Shown: in pieces, positions 12,310 to 25,500 of the stretch
How positions within the stretch are numbered: the first letter of the stretch is position 1
How the letters are laid out: each line of letters begins with the position of its first letter
Source: Anaeramoeba flamelloides
Taxonomy: Eukaryota; Metamonada; Anaeramoebidae
Length of the DNA: 64,000 bases
Assembly: GCA_027625915.1 (NCBI GenBank)
Contig: JANTQA010000015.1
Location: forward strand, 3,439,001-3,503,000
Direction of reading: 5' to 3'
Notes under the pieces: model-generated
The model's database searches: none
The model's input: only the letters and a program-made list of their open reading frames with translations
Told to the model about the DNA's origin: nothing
Made by a program: the position numbers and the translations under genes

Positions 12310-12931
12310 ATTATCTCAAAAATATTTTTGTCCATATTTTGATGTCTCGACTTTTACCAAATACAAAAAAAGGAAAATATTAAGATAAAAAAAAAACATT
12401 TAAAAGAAATAAAAACATTACATTTTTGATTCATTTTAAAGATTCTTATATTATTACAGATTTCAGAAGAACGGAAAAATTATGAAAATTTTAAAAAAAA
12501 ATCGAGTATTATAGAAACAATCAATTCAAAATTAATAAGATGGTGGTACAATTGGTGAGATAAGATTTTATTTTATTCAAAACTTGATTTTAAATTTTTA
12601 ATTTTCAAATCCATTGACTTCAATCTAAACTTTTTTGATTTACTCAATTAATTATGAAAAATTCTTGAAGTAAATCTGGAGTTCTTATGGTTATCATTTA
12701 TAAAAAATAATTTATAATAAATTTCATGAAATTTTTTGATTTTAATACAAAAATAAACTAAATTTCATAATAACTGTCCCAATTTTTTTTTTTTTAATAC
12801 TTTTTTTTATTTTTATTGAGATGAAAAACAAATATTTCGAGTGTATAGTACTGAATACTAAAATAGTAATTTTTTTTTATTATCATAGATAACTTCAATT
12901 TAAAAAAATATTTAATATCAAAATTTGATTT

Positions 12932-13568
12932 TTAATTTACCAATAATTTTGAAATGGAGTTTATAACCAAACTCCAATTACAACACATTTTACTTTTCTT
13001 CAAATTTAGTATAAAAATAAATTGTTTCAAAGTCATCACAGGAGATCTGCTGGTATTTGAATTATAAATCTGAACAATTTCCACTTCATGTTCAATTTCC
13101 TTTTTCAAGTATAGCAACAATTTACAATCTATTTCTTTGAGAATTCTATTTATAAAAGAAAAAATCTGTTGGAAAAGGAGTGAGAATTTTTTCCCTTTTA
13201 GAATCAAAATACGAGTAATTCTTAAAATTATTTTTTAGGTGAGATAAAATATTTTGTGTCTTTGTAATCTGAAAATAATAAATGGTATCTTGATATTCAT
13301 CTATTTTTGATAAAATTGTGGTCTTTTCATAAACTATGATATAATGTCTAGTATCTTCCCTAATAATGAGGAAAATGAAGAGTAGGTTGGATATATTTAA
13401 CATTCTATTGTATTTAAAAAAGAAAGGAAGTGAGTTGGTGGAAAAAATAGAAAACTACATTTTTCAAATTTAAAAACAAAACAAACATCTCCCATCTTTT
13501 ATTAGATGAAGTTTTTTTTGTTTTTTAAAACGCCAACTATATTGATAAGTTCCCTGAACTTTGCGCAT
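12932..13568 (-). CDS. Possible short spliced gene, unidentified (family E)
   Basis: Three minus-strand blocks in order read like one protein. They are MRKVQGTYQYSWRFKKQKK (from 13568), EDTRHYIIVYEKTTILSK through FQITKTQNILSHLKNN (13358-13215), and ILKEIDCKLLLYLKKEIE through IYNSNTSRSPVM (13145-13030). A pyrimidine-rich acceptor (CATTATTAG) precedes block 2. A 69-nt GT...TAAATAG intron joins blocks 2 and 3 in frame. The donor after block 1 is non-canonical. A decayed relative lies at 32277-32964 on the same strand, sharing FIN(R/N)(I/V)(L/I)KE and NSNTS. The frame ends at 12932. It faces away from the helicase gene, so 13.57-13.95 kb would be a divergent promoter region. No domain recognised. 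Confidence 0.35.
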
Positions 13569-13953
13569 GTCAAGATAAGAATTACTTTTAAAGAAAAGAC
13601 AGACATTTAGCAAAAAAACTTTATTGATTTATATGGTGTCTTTTATGTTTGTATTTTTTGTGAAAAACAACCTCTTTATTTCAAAACTCAAATTAATTGT
13701 GAAACAACATTAAATAACTCATAAAACCGTACTACTGTATAAAGAACTTTACATGTACACCAATAGTAATTTTCATGAAGAAAACCCTCAAAGCTTTTAA
13801 AAAATTAAAAAAAATTACGTAACATTAAAGTAAAAAATTAAAAAAAAAATCGTAAAATTGTCTCTTTCAATTAAGTTTGGTGAAATCATTTTTTACAATT
13901 ACCTTAATTCTCAAATTATATAATTAGTCAATTGAAACACTCTCAAGTCTAAA

Positions 13954-15876
13954 ATGGCATCAGCAGGTAAATGGACAAGCTTAAAACCAGAGCTCAACAC
14001 AAAAACCATTGCGGTTTTAAATGCAATGAAGTTTCCAACGATGACACCGGTTCAAAGAACCGCGATCCCTTTGTTGTTAACCAACAAGGACGTTGCCGTT
14101 GAGGCATGCACAGGCAGTGGTAAGACCTTGGCATTTTTAGTGCCCTCCTTTGAGTTAATTGCACGGCTAAGTAGGCCCCTATTGCCGCATCAAATGGCGA
14201 TCTTAATAATGAGCCCAACAAGGGAGCTTGCACAACAAATCTATACTGTGGCAAAGGAATTTATAAAGTCTTACACGAGCCTGAGACTCCATTTATCGGT
14301 TGGAGGGAAAAAAATGAGTGACGAACTCAAATCTTTTAAGAAGTCTGGGTGTAATATTTTAATTTCAACACCAGGGCGTTTGGTGGACTTACTGAAAACT
14401 GTCGAGTTTCCAAATCTTATTCGCTTCACTCGCCTGGAGTTATTAATATTAGATGAAGCAGATCGTTTATTAGACTTTGGCTTTTCTCTTTCAATTAATA
14501 CAATCTTGGATAGATTGCCTCGCCAAAGAAGAACAGGACTCTTTAGTGCGACAATGTCAAACGCTGTTGAGCAATTAGTGCGAGCTGGGCTAAGGAACCC
14601 AGTTTATGTGAAAATCAAAATCGAGAATCAAAATCTCATTGAAAACAAAAAAAAAAATAAACAAGGAAAGCAAAAAGAAAGAATAATCCCCGTCTCCTTA
14701 CAAAATTTTTTTGTCATTTGCGATCCTGTAGAAAAAATTTCCTTACTAATCAAATTTTTATTGTCTCACCCCCACGAAAAAATCTTAGTCTTTTTTTTGA
14801 CTTGTGCACAAGTAGACTACATGAAAAAAATCTTACCAGATCTGTCCATTATTAAAAAAAACAAGCCTCTCAGAATATTATCTCTTCACGGGAAGATGAA
14901 CCAAAAAAAAAGACAAATTATTTATCGGCAATTTAACGAATTGAAAAGTTGTGCCTTATTTTCAACTGATTTGACAGCGAGGGGCCTTGATTTCCCAAAT
15001 ATTAATTGGGTTGTCCAATTTGATGCTCCAAAAAAAACAGAATTTTTCATTCATCGGATCGGTCGAACTGCGAGATTAAATAAACCGGGCAAGGCCTTAA
15101 TTTTTTTAACACGGTACGAAGATTCATACATTGAATACTTGAAATTAAAAAATGTGCCAATTCAAGAATTAACTGAAGAACAATTGTTAAAAAATGATCA
15201 TAAAAATCTAAAAAAGCCAAATAATCAAAACAAAAATACAAACACAAATAAAAGCAAAGATGAAAATAATAATGATAATGATAATGATAATGATGATATC
15301 AAAAATTACGATTTTTCAAAAATTTTCCAAGAAATTCGAAAAATGAATCTCTCAGATCGTGATGTATTTTTGAAAGGAAAACTTTCCTTTGTTTCCTATT
15401 TAAGGGGCTATAAAGAACACGAATTAAAATATATTTTTAGAATGAAAAACATACATTATGGGAGACTTGCCACTTCCTTCGGCTTAATCACAGCTCCAAA
15501 AGTTAAAGAAACAAATAACGTTAATTGGGATGGGTTTGAGGCAATGGACATTGATGAAAACACAATAAAATTTAAACAAACCTTTCGAGAAAAGGCTAGA
15601 CAATTAAGATATCAAAAAAATTTTGAAAAAAAAGAACAAAAAAAAAAAGAAAAGGAATTAGAAAAAAAACACACAGAAAATAAAAGAAAACGAAAAATGA
15701 AAAGAAAACAAAAGGCCAGTGAGAAAAAAAAAAAATTGGCACTAGAAGCAGTCGAAAAAATGAAACTTGCACAAGAAGAATGGTTACAACTTGCAAAAGA
15801 AACTAAAGCTTTAAAATTGCTTAAAAAGGGGAAAATTACAGAGGAACAATACGAAAATGAATTTGAAAATTTTTAA
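13954..15876 (+). CDS. DDX55: DEAD-box ATP-dependent RNA helicase, DDX55/Spb4 type
   Basis: This 640-residue, intronless protein has the full motif set: Q motif FPTMTPVQ (27-34), Walker A ACTGSGKT (51-58), PTRELA (88-93), TPGR (139-142), DEAD (167-170), SAT (198-200), then HGKMNQKKR, STDLTARGLD and HRIGRTAR (about 367-374) in the second RecA lobe. The C-terminal block VSYLRGYKEHELKYIF...GLITAPK (about 485-530) is the DUF4217 region typical of the Spb4/DDX55 branch, where the family acts in 60S ribosome assembly in the nucleolus. A Lys/Glu-rich coiled tail ends the protein. The ATG is the first in frame after a stop-rich leader. The length matches the family (about 600). Paralogues of the same clade (DDX10/Dbp4, DDX18) are less likely because of the KEH...IFR tail motif. 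Confidence 0.95.
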   Translation: MASAGKWTSLKPELNTKTIAVLNAMKFPTMTPVQRTAIPLLLTNKDVAVEACTGSGKTLAFLVPSFELIARLSRPLLPHQMAILIMSPTRELAQQIYTVAKEFIKSYTSLRLHLSVGGKKMSDELKSFKKSGCNILISTPGRLVDLLKTVEFPNLIRFTRLELLILDEADRLLDFGFSLSINTILDRLPRQRRTGLFSATMSNAVEQLVRAGLRNPVYVKIKIENQNLIENKKKNKQGKQKERIIPVSLQNFFVICDPVEKISLLIKFLLSHPHEKILVFFLTCAQVDYMKKILPDLSIIKKNKPLRILSLHGKMNQKKRQIIYRQFNELKSCALFSTDLTARGLDFPNINWVVQFDAPKKTEFFIHRIGRTARLNKPGKALIFLTRYEDSYIEYLKLKNVPIQELTEEQLLKNDHKNLKKPNNQNKNTNTNKSKDENNNDNDNDNDDIKNYDFSKIFQEIRKMNLSDRDVFLKGKLSFVSYLRGYKEHELKYIFRMKNIHYGRLATSFGLITAPKVKETNNVNWDGFEAMDIDENTIKFKQTFREKARQLRYQKNFEKKEQKKKEKELEKKHTENKRKRKMKRKQKASEKKKKLALEAVEKMKLAQEEWLQLAKETKALKLLKKGKITEEQYENEFENF

Positions 15877-16524
15877 ATATTCTTTTTTTTTTAATGTCGC
15901 CTTTTGCTTTTTTCCTTTTTTATTTTCCTTTCCTGTCCCCACCTACCCTCTTCCTTCTTCTTTTTGTTATATTATTTATAATTTTAATTTTATTTAATTT
16001 GAAATTTTAATTAATATAGATATAGATGTTATTTTAATTTAAGTTTTTATTTTTTTTTATTGTTTGTTTTTTTTGTCATTGTTTCTTTACAACTATAATC
16101 AATTGAAAATGAATTATTAAAGTTTTTATTAATGTGATTTTGATTTCAGAAATTGAAGTTTTAATAAAAATTATTTTATCTATATATTATTTTTTTATCG
16201 ATAGGAGATAAGAAAAATATTTCTTTTTGGATCAGAACTAAAATATTTTTTTTTATTTATACTCTAGAAAAATGTTAATGAGTTTTTTTTATTAAAGATC
16301 CATATTTATTAAATAATTATTAATTTTCAAAAAAATAATTACTTAATATTAAGAAATTATCTCGGAAAGATTTTGCAATGAGTATGGTAATTTTATAAAC
16401 GATTGTAATTTTTTTTTTTTTTTTAGAAAATACAGCGAAATTTTTTTTTTTTAGTTGATACAATTAAAGCTTTTAAAAAAAAATAGTTTTAAAAAACTTA
16501 TTACAAGTAAAATTGGTAAGTATC
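15877..16524. other. 3' flank of helicase gene, no gene
   Basis: T-rich and A-rich tracts only; nothing coding. Presumably holds the helicase 3' UTR. Confidence 0.5.
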
Positions 16525-16911
16525 TTATTTTTCACCAGAGTTTCTATTGTACCATCCAGTAAATTGTTTGTTATCCTTTAATTTTATTAAAAAAACTCTG
16601 TTATTAAAAATATCCATTACTTTTTTGAAACATTTTTTTATTAAAAAAGTTTAAAATATAAATTCTCACTTTTTACAATGAAAAAACCCGAAAAAAGTTA
16701 ATAAAATTCAGACTTTGTTAAATAACTGGTTTTGGATTTTTAATATATTTTTGAAAAAGGGTTCTTCGTGATATAATAAAATTTCTAATGTTGACCATTT
16801 TGAAATATTTTCAATTTTTTTGACATTGCCGGATTTTTTTTGTATTTTGATCTTGTAAATGTAGATGATGGAATTTGAAAGTTCTATTCCACCCATCACC
16901 CAAATAATCAT
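16525..16911 (-). pseudogene. Coding-like minus-strand frame, unidentified
   Basis: From ATG 16911 a frame reads GGIELSNSIIYIYKIK, NISKWSTLEILLYHEE and FKNILKIQNQLFNKV, then meets three stops. It continues in the same frame with MDIFNNRVFLIKLKDNKQF and GWYNRNSGEK to a final TAA. The two coding-like halves in one frame suggest either an intron of about 90 bp between them or a lightly decayed gene. No family recognised. Confidence 0.3.
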
Positions 16912-19119
16912 TTATTCAAAATAAAATAATAGTAAAAATAAACATAAAATCTGAAATTAAATCAAAATACAATCTATTCGATGATAAGAATAGTTTTTTT
17001 TTTTGTATAAAATAATAAAAGATAAAAAAGAAATGTTGGCTTATAAAATAAAGAAATGAAAATGTTTCATAATTATTCTCATTTTTTTAGTTAAGTGAAG
17101 CTTATTTTTGGATTTTAATTATTTAATTTTATTTTTCTTATCATCAACTTTCAATTGAATTTAAAGAAAAAAAAAATCCTAATTTTAAATTTCTTTTTTT
17201 TTTTTTTTTTTTTATAATAACTTTTATATTTGAAACACAAGTTAATTTACAGTTGTTGATTTCCTATACATGTAATTGGAGTTAATCATCAATAAATATA
17301 TAAAGTAAAATACAAAAAAAAAAAAAATATCAAATAATCGTAAAAAAAATAAAATAAAAATATTTTCCTTTTTACAATTTAAAAAAGTAAAAAATGGAAG
17401 TGGTTAGACTATTATACCATAGAATTCCAATATTTTAATATTTAGATAACTGAATAATGTTTTTTTCTTAAAATTTCTTCCAAATTTCGGGATTCTTCAG
17501 ATCAACTATTGTCAAAAATTTTGATATAATTTTTATAGACTTATTTTAAAACACTTACAAGAATAACTTTTAAAGGTTCTAATACATCTACAAAAACATG
17601 ATTGGGTATCTAGAGTTGATATTTCGATTTTTTAAACCACTATAACAATATAGATATAAAAGAAGTAATATTGATTTTTTTTCATATAGGGATTCTATTA
17701 TCTTAATAAATCGATTTAAAATAAAATCCAGAGTATAAAGTGAAAATGTCTATAAAAATTGTTTATATCTGCCAATATAATTATTAAATTAAATTATATA
17801 TATATTTTTTATCATAAGATTTATTATATGTTTTAATATAAGGGGATTATGTTTTTTATAGAATATTTTTAAAACAACTATAGATATATTGAAAATTTGA
17901 TTAGAATATTGCTGAAATAAACTCTTGATTAAGCATTTTGGTTCAAGAAACCCCCAGAATATTGTACTAAAAATTAAAAAAAATAAATAAAAATATTTTC
18001 AATATTTAATTATTAAAACAAAACTTATTTAAAGACCAATCAAACTGTGAATTTGCTTTTATTTTTTTTTGCTTGAGTCATTAACAAATAAAGAAAAAAA
18101 GTATTTTGTTTTTTAAAAAAATGAATTTTTATGTAAATTTTTTTCTTGAAAAAACACAATCCTTTTTTTTCTTTACAGGTTGGAATATACACAGCAAAAA
18201 TAAAATAGTTTTTTCAACTAAAAATGAAATTAAACTATTCTTTTGATCAGTTGAGAAATAAATATTCTCTTTTTTGTTATTGCCTTTTAAAAAAAAAATT
18301 AACTATTACCAAACATTCAAGTATTAAATAATATTCTTTCAAAGTTATATTGAATTTTTTTCAAACACATTTGGTAATAAACAGTCTCAAAAAGTAAATC
18401 TCATTAACGAAAATGAAAACCAAATCAGATATGTCTATTAAAAAATTGATTTTATAACGAAAATTTTATATTCATTTCAAAAAAGGCAATTAAATACTGT
18501 TTTTCTGTCTTAACCTTAACAAAATACCATTTTTTACATTAGAATTTGAAATTTTTAAGGGCAGTATTCTAAATAAATATCAAAAAAAATATATATCTCC
18601 TTTTGTTTCGAAAAATTGCTAGTTTACGAATCCATTTCTTTTTTCAGTACACATCTATTTTGGATAATTCTCTTATTTTTTTAAAAAAAAGAAAACAAAA
18701 AGTTTTTTAACTATAAAGAATACATTTTAATTTGGTTATTTATAATCAATAATTAATAGCCCAATCTTACTTTTATCAGCAAGTTAATATCAACCCAAAG
18801 ATTGTATTTTTCAATGGACTTTACAATTATTTTTGAAAATCTTTTAAAGTTTTACAAACGAATATAACTTATTCAAATAAATAATTCCAATAAAAAAAAA
18901 TTAATAGATATTATCAAATAACTGATTTTTATAGTAAAAGTTCCTTTTTTAAGTCATGAATATTTGAAAAAGAATATTACCCAATCTTTAAAATTTCAAA
19001 AAATCGAATAAATATTTGTAAATAAAATAGACGAGCAATTTTTTTAGATCTTCAAAGATTCAATATTTCCTTTATTTTTATTGTATTTTTAAAATAAGAT
19101 TAAAGATCAAAGGTTCTTT
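16912..19119. other. Gene-free AT-rich region
   Basis: About 2.2 kb with long A and T runs. A TTTCTTTACAG acceptor-like site at about 18168-18178 is not followed by a long open frame. Nothing else supportable. Confidence 0.45.
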
Positions 19120-19390
19120 TTAATCAGAAAGGCACTCAGGGATTACTAACAGTGAGATTCCTTCAAAATAAAAATTTTTTTGCAAATTTTTCCTTTTACT
19201 AATAATATCCTAAAATACAAACAAAAAAAGGATAAAAAGAGATCTTTTTTATGAAAATTTCATTGGGTAAAAAGAATTCTATTAAAAAATGATTATTCAT
19301 TTCTCTAAAGTTGACAAATGAAGTTGCCTATCGGGTTTAATTCTGTCATTTGTGTAAATAATTACTCTATTACCTTTGGGAAAAAAAATT
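19120..19390 (-). CDS. Possible short spliced gene end, unidentified
   Basis: A minus-strand exon-like stretch (19209-19120) follows the acceptor TTTGTATTTTAG and reads DIISKRKNLQKNFYFEGIS...IPECLSD to TAA. Just upstream, about 19384-19300, another reads KGNRVIIYTNDRIKPDRQL. A clear donor joining them was not found. Both have protein-like composition, unlike their surroundings. No family recognised; may be a pseudogene. Confidence 0.25.
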
Positions 19391-19598
19391 AAAAAGATCT
19401 ATTAATCCCTTAAAATAAGAATATAAAAAAAATCATAAATATTGATTCTTTGTTGAGTAGTTTGTGTGTTGACAAAATCTTAGTTTTAAATCTCTTTTAT
19501 ACTTTTCTCTTTTTCAGGATTTGATCTTATTTTTAGGTTCGTCAAAAGTGTCAATTCGGAAAAAGTCCATTTTTTTCTATTTTGATTTTATTTCAAGA

Positions 19599-22500
19599 AT
19601 GGGAAACTCAACACCACAAAGACCCCCAAAACGAGCAATCAAACACGACATTTTACCAATTCAGGAACAGGCGCTTTCTGAACCGATCCCATTAAAATAT
19701 TCAAACCCAAATTTCCTTGATCCAAAGCTCTTCCAAAAACAAAATTTGGTTTGGGATGAATGGTATAGCACAGAATCTGTTATGGATTCTCTGACTTTAA
19801 AAATACTCATTACAGGCCCAAGTTTATCTGGAAAATCTTCGATCACACAACGTGTCGTAAATAATTATTTTTGAAATCTTTTCCTTTGACCTATTTCTTA
19901 TTTTTGATCCAAACTTTCTTTATTTTATTATTTTTTGTTTTTGATGATCTTTTGAATTCTTTTCTCTAAAAAGTTGAACAAACCATTCCCTACCGAACAC
20001 ATGCCAACAGTTGGTCTTGATACAGTATTAAAACCGTTTTTTTTTCTAAAAATCAATACATAGTTTTTTACTAATTTCTGTTTCTCCTCACAATTTATAG
20101 TTTACAAAAAGCCTCCTGTATCGAAATTCAAAATTCACAATCCAGTTAGTAAGTTCTTTGTTTTCTTTTTTTTTTATTTTTTTTATTTTAAAGCCCCAAT
20201 AAGCAATTGCCAACATGGTGGTTCATTGAAAAGAAATGAGAAATTGTTTTCACCAATCTTATACTTAAAAAACAATTCAATTGATCTCATAGTCACCCCT
20301 TTTAAAAGACCTTAGATCTCATTTCAATAATTTAGTTTTTTTTAAAAAAAGTTAACTGAAATAAACCGTTCTTCGAATAAAAAAACTTACTCAAAAAACA
20401 GCATATTATTTTTCAAAAGTACAAACAAACAGATCATATCAAAATCAATTTTTTTCAAGAACAAACCATTGATAGAAATATTAAATAACCTGGAAATCTT
20501 TTTCTAGAGCTCCGTTATTTTAAATTAAATTTTTAATTGCAATCCCAGACAGGATTTATACCTTTTGTGAAAAATTACGGTTCTCACAATTTTAATCAAG
20601 TCTTCGATAAAATAACCCAAATAAAACCGATTTGGTTTATTGTTCAGGGATAAAAATATCACCCATCCAATCAACTATTACAACTTCTAACAATTCTGTT
20701 GGTGAATTGGAGCAATGACAAAAATTACAAATAACAAATGAATTTATATTTTTTTTCAAGTTTCTTTCATTTTTTTAAGGGAGTAAGTACATTTTTCATT
20801 TTTTGAGTGCCACCATTTATGTGAAACTGGATTCTTCAAATCATTTCTTTAACCAAATACATTGGTATTTTCATAAATACTAGAGTGGGATATATCCTAG
20901 TATAAGATATTTTCATACCAATAAAAAAATGGAAACAAAAAAAAGGAAAAAATTGATCAAAAAAAAAATAAATAAAAATCATTTATTACTCGATCTTATC
21001 TATAACATTTGACACAATTACTTATTCTTGATTTGGTTTTATTTTTAATTCTTTATCAAAATAATTTTGTTTGGAAAATTTTTGATAAACAAATTACTGT
21101 TTAATTTCTAAAGAATTTCCAAAATGAATTTAAAAATGCTATTTTCATTTAATTCATCTAATTTTAGTTTGGGTTCAGAAAATCAGAGATTTTTTTAATT
21201 CTTCTTGAGAATAAGGGTTTATTGGACAAATTCGTTTGATTTTATAATTATTTATTTTCGATTAAAATGAGAACTCAAAAAGATTCTGAATCTGATTGAA
21301 ATTTTTTCTTTGATTTTTCAATTATTTTTATTTGAATCTTTTGTAACTGTTTTTTCATTCCGAGAATTCAACCCCTTTATTTTACTTTTTGAAATAGTAT
21401 TCTTTGTTTTGGCTTTGTTTGATAAAAATATTTTAAAAAAGAATTTTGAAAGCAAATTTATCACAAAAGGTTTTTTAAAATAATCATAAATAGTAATAGG
21501 TTGAGAAATTCAAGGAAAAAAAGAGTTTGTATTCATGCAAACTAAGAAGATAAAGGGAGACTAATCTTCAAAAATAGGTTTTGATCGATTTTTTTTTTTT
21601 TCATTCTTGATTTCAACAAATTTATTTGGAATGGTGATCTTTCGTGTTTGGTCTTCTAAAAGAAAATATTTGTTTCAAATGCACACCTTTTCAAGTCTAT
21701 TTTTTTGGTTTACTGTTTGATTAATTTCAATCGTTCGTATAAACACATCTCTAGATCCAAAACCAAATTTAATAAAACCAAAAATTGAATCAAAAAAAAT
21801 TTTCACAAAATTAAAAAATTTCAGATTCAACTCTGAATTAATTTGTGTTTTCTTTTCAAGAATTGAGCAGTAGATGGTGTTTTGGTTGCAAAGTTTCAAT
21901 ATCTGGTGACACTCAAAAAATATTTTTCAGTAAGGTTAACACAATTAAAATTTTTCAAAATGGTAAAATGTACTTACTTCCTTAAATAAAAACCCCATTC
22001 CAAAAATTTGGACATCACAGAAACACCCAAAATCAAAAATAGTCAAAAAAAAACCCAATTTATTATATTTTTCCAAACCTAATATAAAACCACTTTTAAG
22101 TTACATGGTATTAATGTTTTTATAAGTAATAATTTCCAATCCAAATAAAAGAAAAAAATATAAAACTCAAAATTAAAAATCTTGTGTGTCCAAAATAATG
22201 AAATGAGCTGAACAAAAAATGTATTGGTAAATTTGTTGAAATTTCACTAACAATTGTTGATCGATCAAATGATAAGATATCATCAACCAACTGTATTTGA
22301 TTTTCCTATTCAACAAACTCAACACTAAACCTTCTATCAAACCATCGTAAAAAACAATCCAGATCAAACGAAACAGATTACGTAACTGGAAAGTAGGAAA
22401 TGAAAACAAAACAAAAAATAAAAAAAAAAGAAATAGTTTGTAAAATCAATTTTCTTTCCAAATTGAATGTAAAGCGTGGTATTGCTATTCTTTCAACTGT

Positions 22501-25500
22501 TTAAACTGTGTCCAAATTTTTGGAATTTAGTTTAAATTTAAAAATTTATTTGTTGAAAAAACGTGACAAATTATAAAATGAAAAAACAAAATTATTTATT
22601 CAATCAAATACAAGTTATATTTTTTAAAACATCACTTTCTAATCCAAAATATACATTAATATTAAATAGTAATCAATAGATAAAACACATTTTCTTATCT
22701 GATATTAAAATATAATATTGTAATGAAAAAAATAAATTATTTATTAAAGTTTTTTAATCCATTTTGGGGGTCGAAAGTGCCCCAAATTTTTTTCCAGTAA
22801 AGAATGATATGTTTTAACCATTAAAACTAAAAAGTTTTTGATGTTTAGACAAACTTTTCAAAAAAAAAAACAAAAAAAAAGTTTGTTCGAGGACAAATTT
22901 CTATTGAAAAATAATAAAGTTACAAGATTCAAAAGAAAAATTTTCAAATGTTGAAAATTTTTTTTTCAAGTTATTTTTTTATTGAAAGTAACTATACGAT
23001 TTTTAATTAGAAAATTTTCTTTCGAAGATAATTTTTTATAAATTATATATCTTAGAGTACTTTTGTAACAATTCAAATTCAAATTATTATTTCAAAGGCA
23101 ATTAGGTTATTTGGTGTTCTATGTGATGTATAAAAATTTGATACAAAACATTATTTAATTCATTATCAATAAACTAATTAAAATTTTTATTTTTATTTAT
23201 TATATTTAAAATATATTTATATCTCTATATATAATCTTTAAATTTCTTTATGATTCAATAGTTTGATACAACAGGTTTGTTCAAAGATTTCTTCTTCTTC
23301 TTCTTCTTCTTATTATTATTCATATTTTTACAGCAGTGATAACCCTTCCATGAAAATTTATAAGACATAGAAATTGATTTTTTATAATAAAAATTTATCC
23401 GTTATATAAATTGTAAATTGGTTTCGAAAGTTTATGTTAAACCCTGGATTTTATCAGATGTAAAAAATTTATGTTATCCAATTTTTTTGGTCTTTAGCAT
23501 TGACAAACAAATTCATAAAAAATTTACATTAAGGTTTACAATCCCTGGAACGGGGGAGGGGGGAATTGCCATTTTTAACAACTATTAATATTCATACGAA
23601 GTTGAAGATCGATCAGATAAGAACCAAAATAACACATCACTACACCTAATACAAGATATTTCTTTTCGATTTCAGGGATTGTAAATCTTAACATAGATCT
23701 TCAATTTCCAAAATTGCAAAAATCTCAGGTTTAAACAATTTAATGTGTCTAGTCACCTATAATGAATTTTCTTCATACTCAAGGGGTAGCTTGCCCACAA
23801 CAAAAAAGGATATTGTGAAATTGAACTTCTTTTGGTTTACAAAATTCAAATAACAAAAAAAAAAAAAATATAGGATCTTAATGACAAAAAAAGTAATTAA
23901 CAAAAAAAAGTTTCAAGGTTTATTGGAACAAAAATTTAAAAACACAAACAAAAAAAAAATCTATAGGGTTGGAAACAAAAATTTAAAAAAACAAAAATTT
24001 CAAAGGATCCAAAGAACTAAAAAAGTAAAAAATCAGAGTTTCTCTAAAAAAAAATTCTAATTAACAAAAAAAAATTAACACATTATATCCAATTACAAAA
24101 AAAGCAATAAAGTGGAAAAAATCCAAAAAAAAAAAAATGTCTTTAAAAGATCCAAAAAACAAAAATTCTAATTTAAAAAAAAAAAAATTCAAAGGATTGT
24201 CAATTCAAAAAATCCAATTAAAAAAAAAAGTTGAAGAGTATCATCAATTTCAAAAATCCAAATTTTAAGAAAAAAAAAATAATTCTTTTCTTATTTTATA
24301 TTACCAAAGGGGTTAAATTTCTACAATTTAATACAAATTGTTTTATTTCATTACCAAAATCAATTTAAAAAGTTTTAATCCAATTTGTGGTTAGATTGTG
24401 ACTCTCTATATTTGTCAAATTAAGGATTTTGTAACATTCTTTAGATAAAAAACAAGTTATTTGAAACATCAAAAAAATTTAAAAAAAAAAAATCTACGAG
24501 ATCTCAAAAAGCTCCAAAGAGCGACACTTCGAAACTAACACAGTTGCTTTCAAAATTATATAATCACAACCATTCTAATTGGAAATTAAGTTCGATCTTT
24601 TGTACTTTTTTCTCAAAAATACCCTCCTTTTTCTTTGTTGATTTTTTGAAATCGATTGCACATCAAATAATTATTTAGTTTTAATTGGTATTAGGTCCGA
24701 ATAAAAATTACTAAATTATTTTTTTTTTTCTGGAAATTTAGAAAATTATTTTTCACCTTAATAACTTGGCCCTTAAATGCAATGATCGAAAAATACTCAA
24801 TTTTTTGTGATTTACGCGATTTCTTTTCTTTTGGAATTCAATTTTTGTCTTTATTTATTCCAAAAAAACAATTTTTTTCTGATGATGTAATAGAAATTGG
24901 AATTTTTTATCTTATGATAGAAACCGAGTTTTCTATTTCATAAAAGACAATTTTATCATAAACAGCCAATTTTTATGTCTTATAACTTTTCACGGTAGGG
25001 CCGGAATATCTGTACTTATTCTGAACCTAAATTTCTTTTAATAATAAAGATTTAAATGATTATTATTCTTTTTTTCTTTTTTTTTTTTTTTTCAAAAAAA
25101 CCATTAAAAACAAACACCATTTTAAAAATTACCACAATTAAATGGAAATTTTCACTTGTTACTTTAGAAAAAATCAATATGAATTTTAATTAAAAATTAT
25201 CAGATTGTATTTCAATGAGCATTAATTCCTTTGGTATGAAATAAATACAAATATTTCTGATTTTTTTTATTTTGTTTTTGAGTAAAAATGAAAAAAAAAT
25301 TGTGTTAATGTTTATAAAACGATCTTAACAAAAAATAAATTAATAAAAATATAAATTTGGGTGACGATTTTTGATTTGCTCAATTCGAAAAAAAATAAAA
25401 AATTAATTTTAAACATCATTAAATTCTATTATTAAATGGTTTATCTTTTACAAAATAATAACACTTTTATCATACAAATTTTAATTTAAATATATAAAAT

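Noticed and set aside
20771-20788. GGA followed by GTAAGTAC as the missing microexon of the Rab-BTB gene
   Set aside because: Neither GGA alone nor the 22-nt stretch back to the previous AG gives W-D-T-A, and the latter contains a stop in the required frame.
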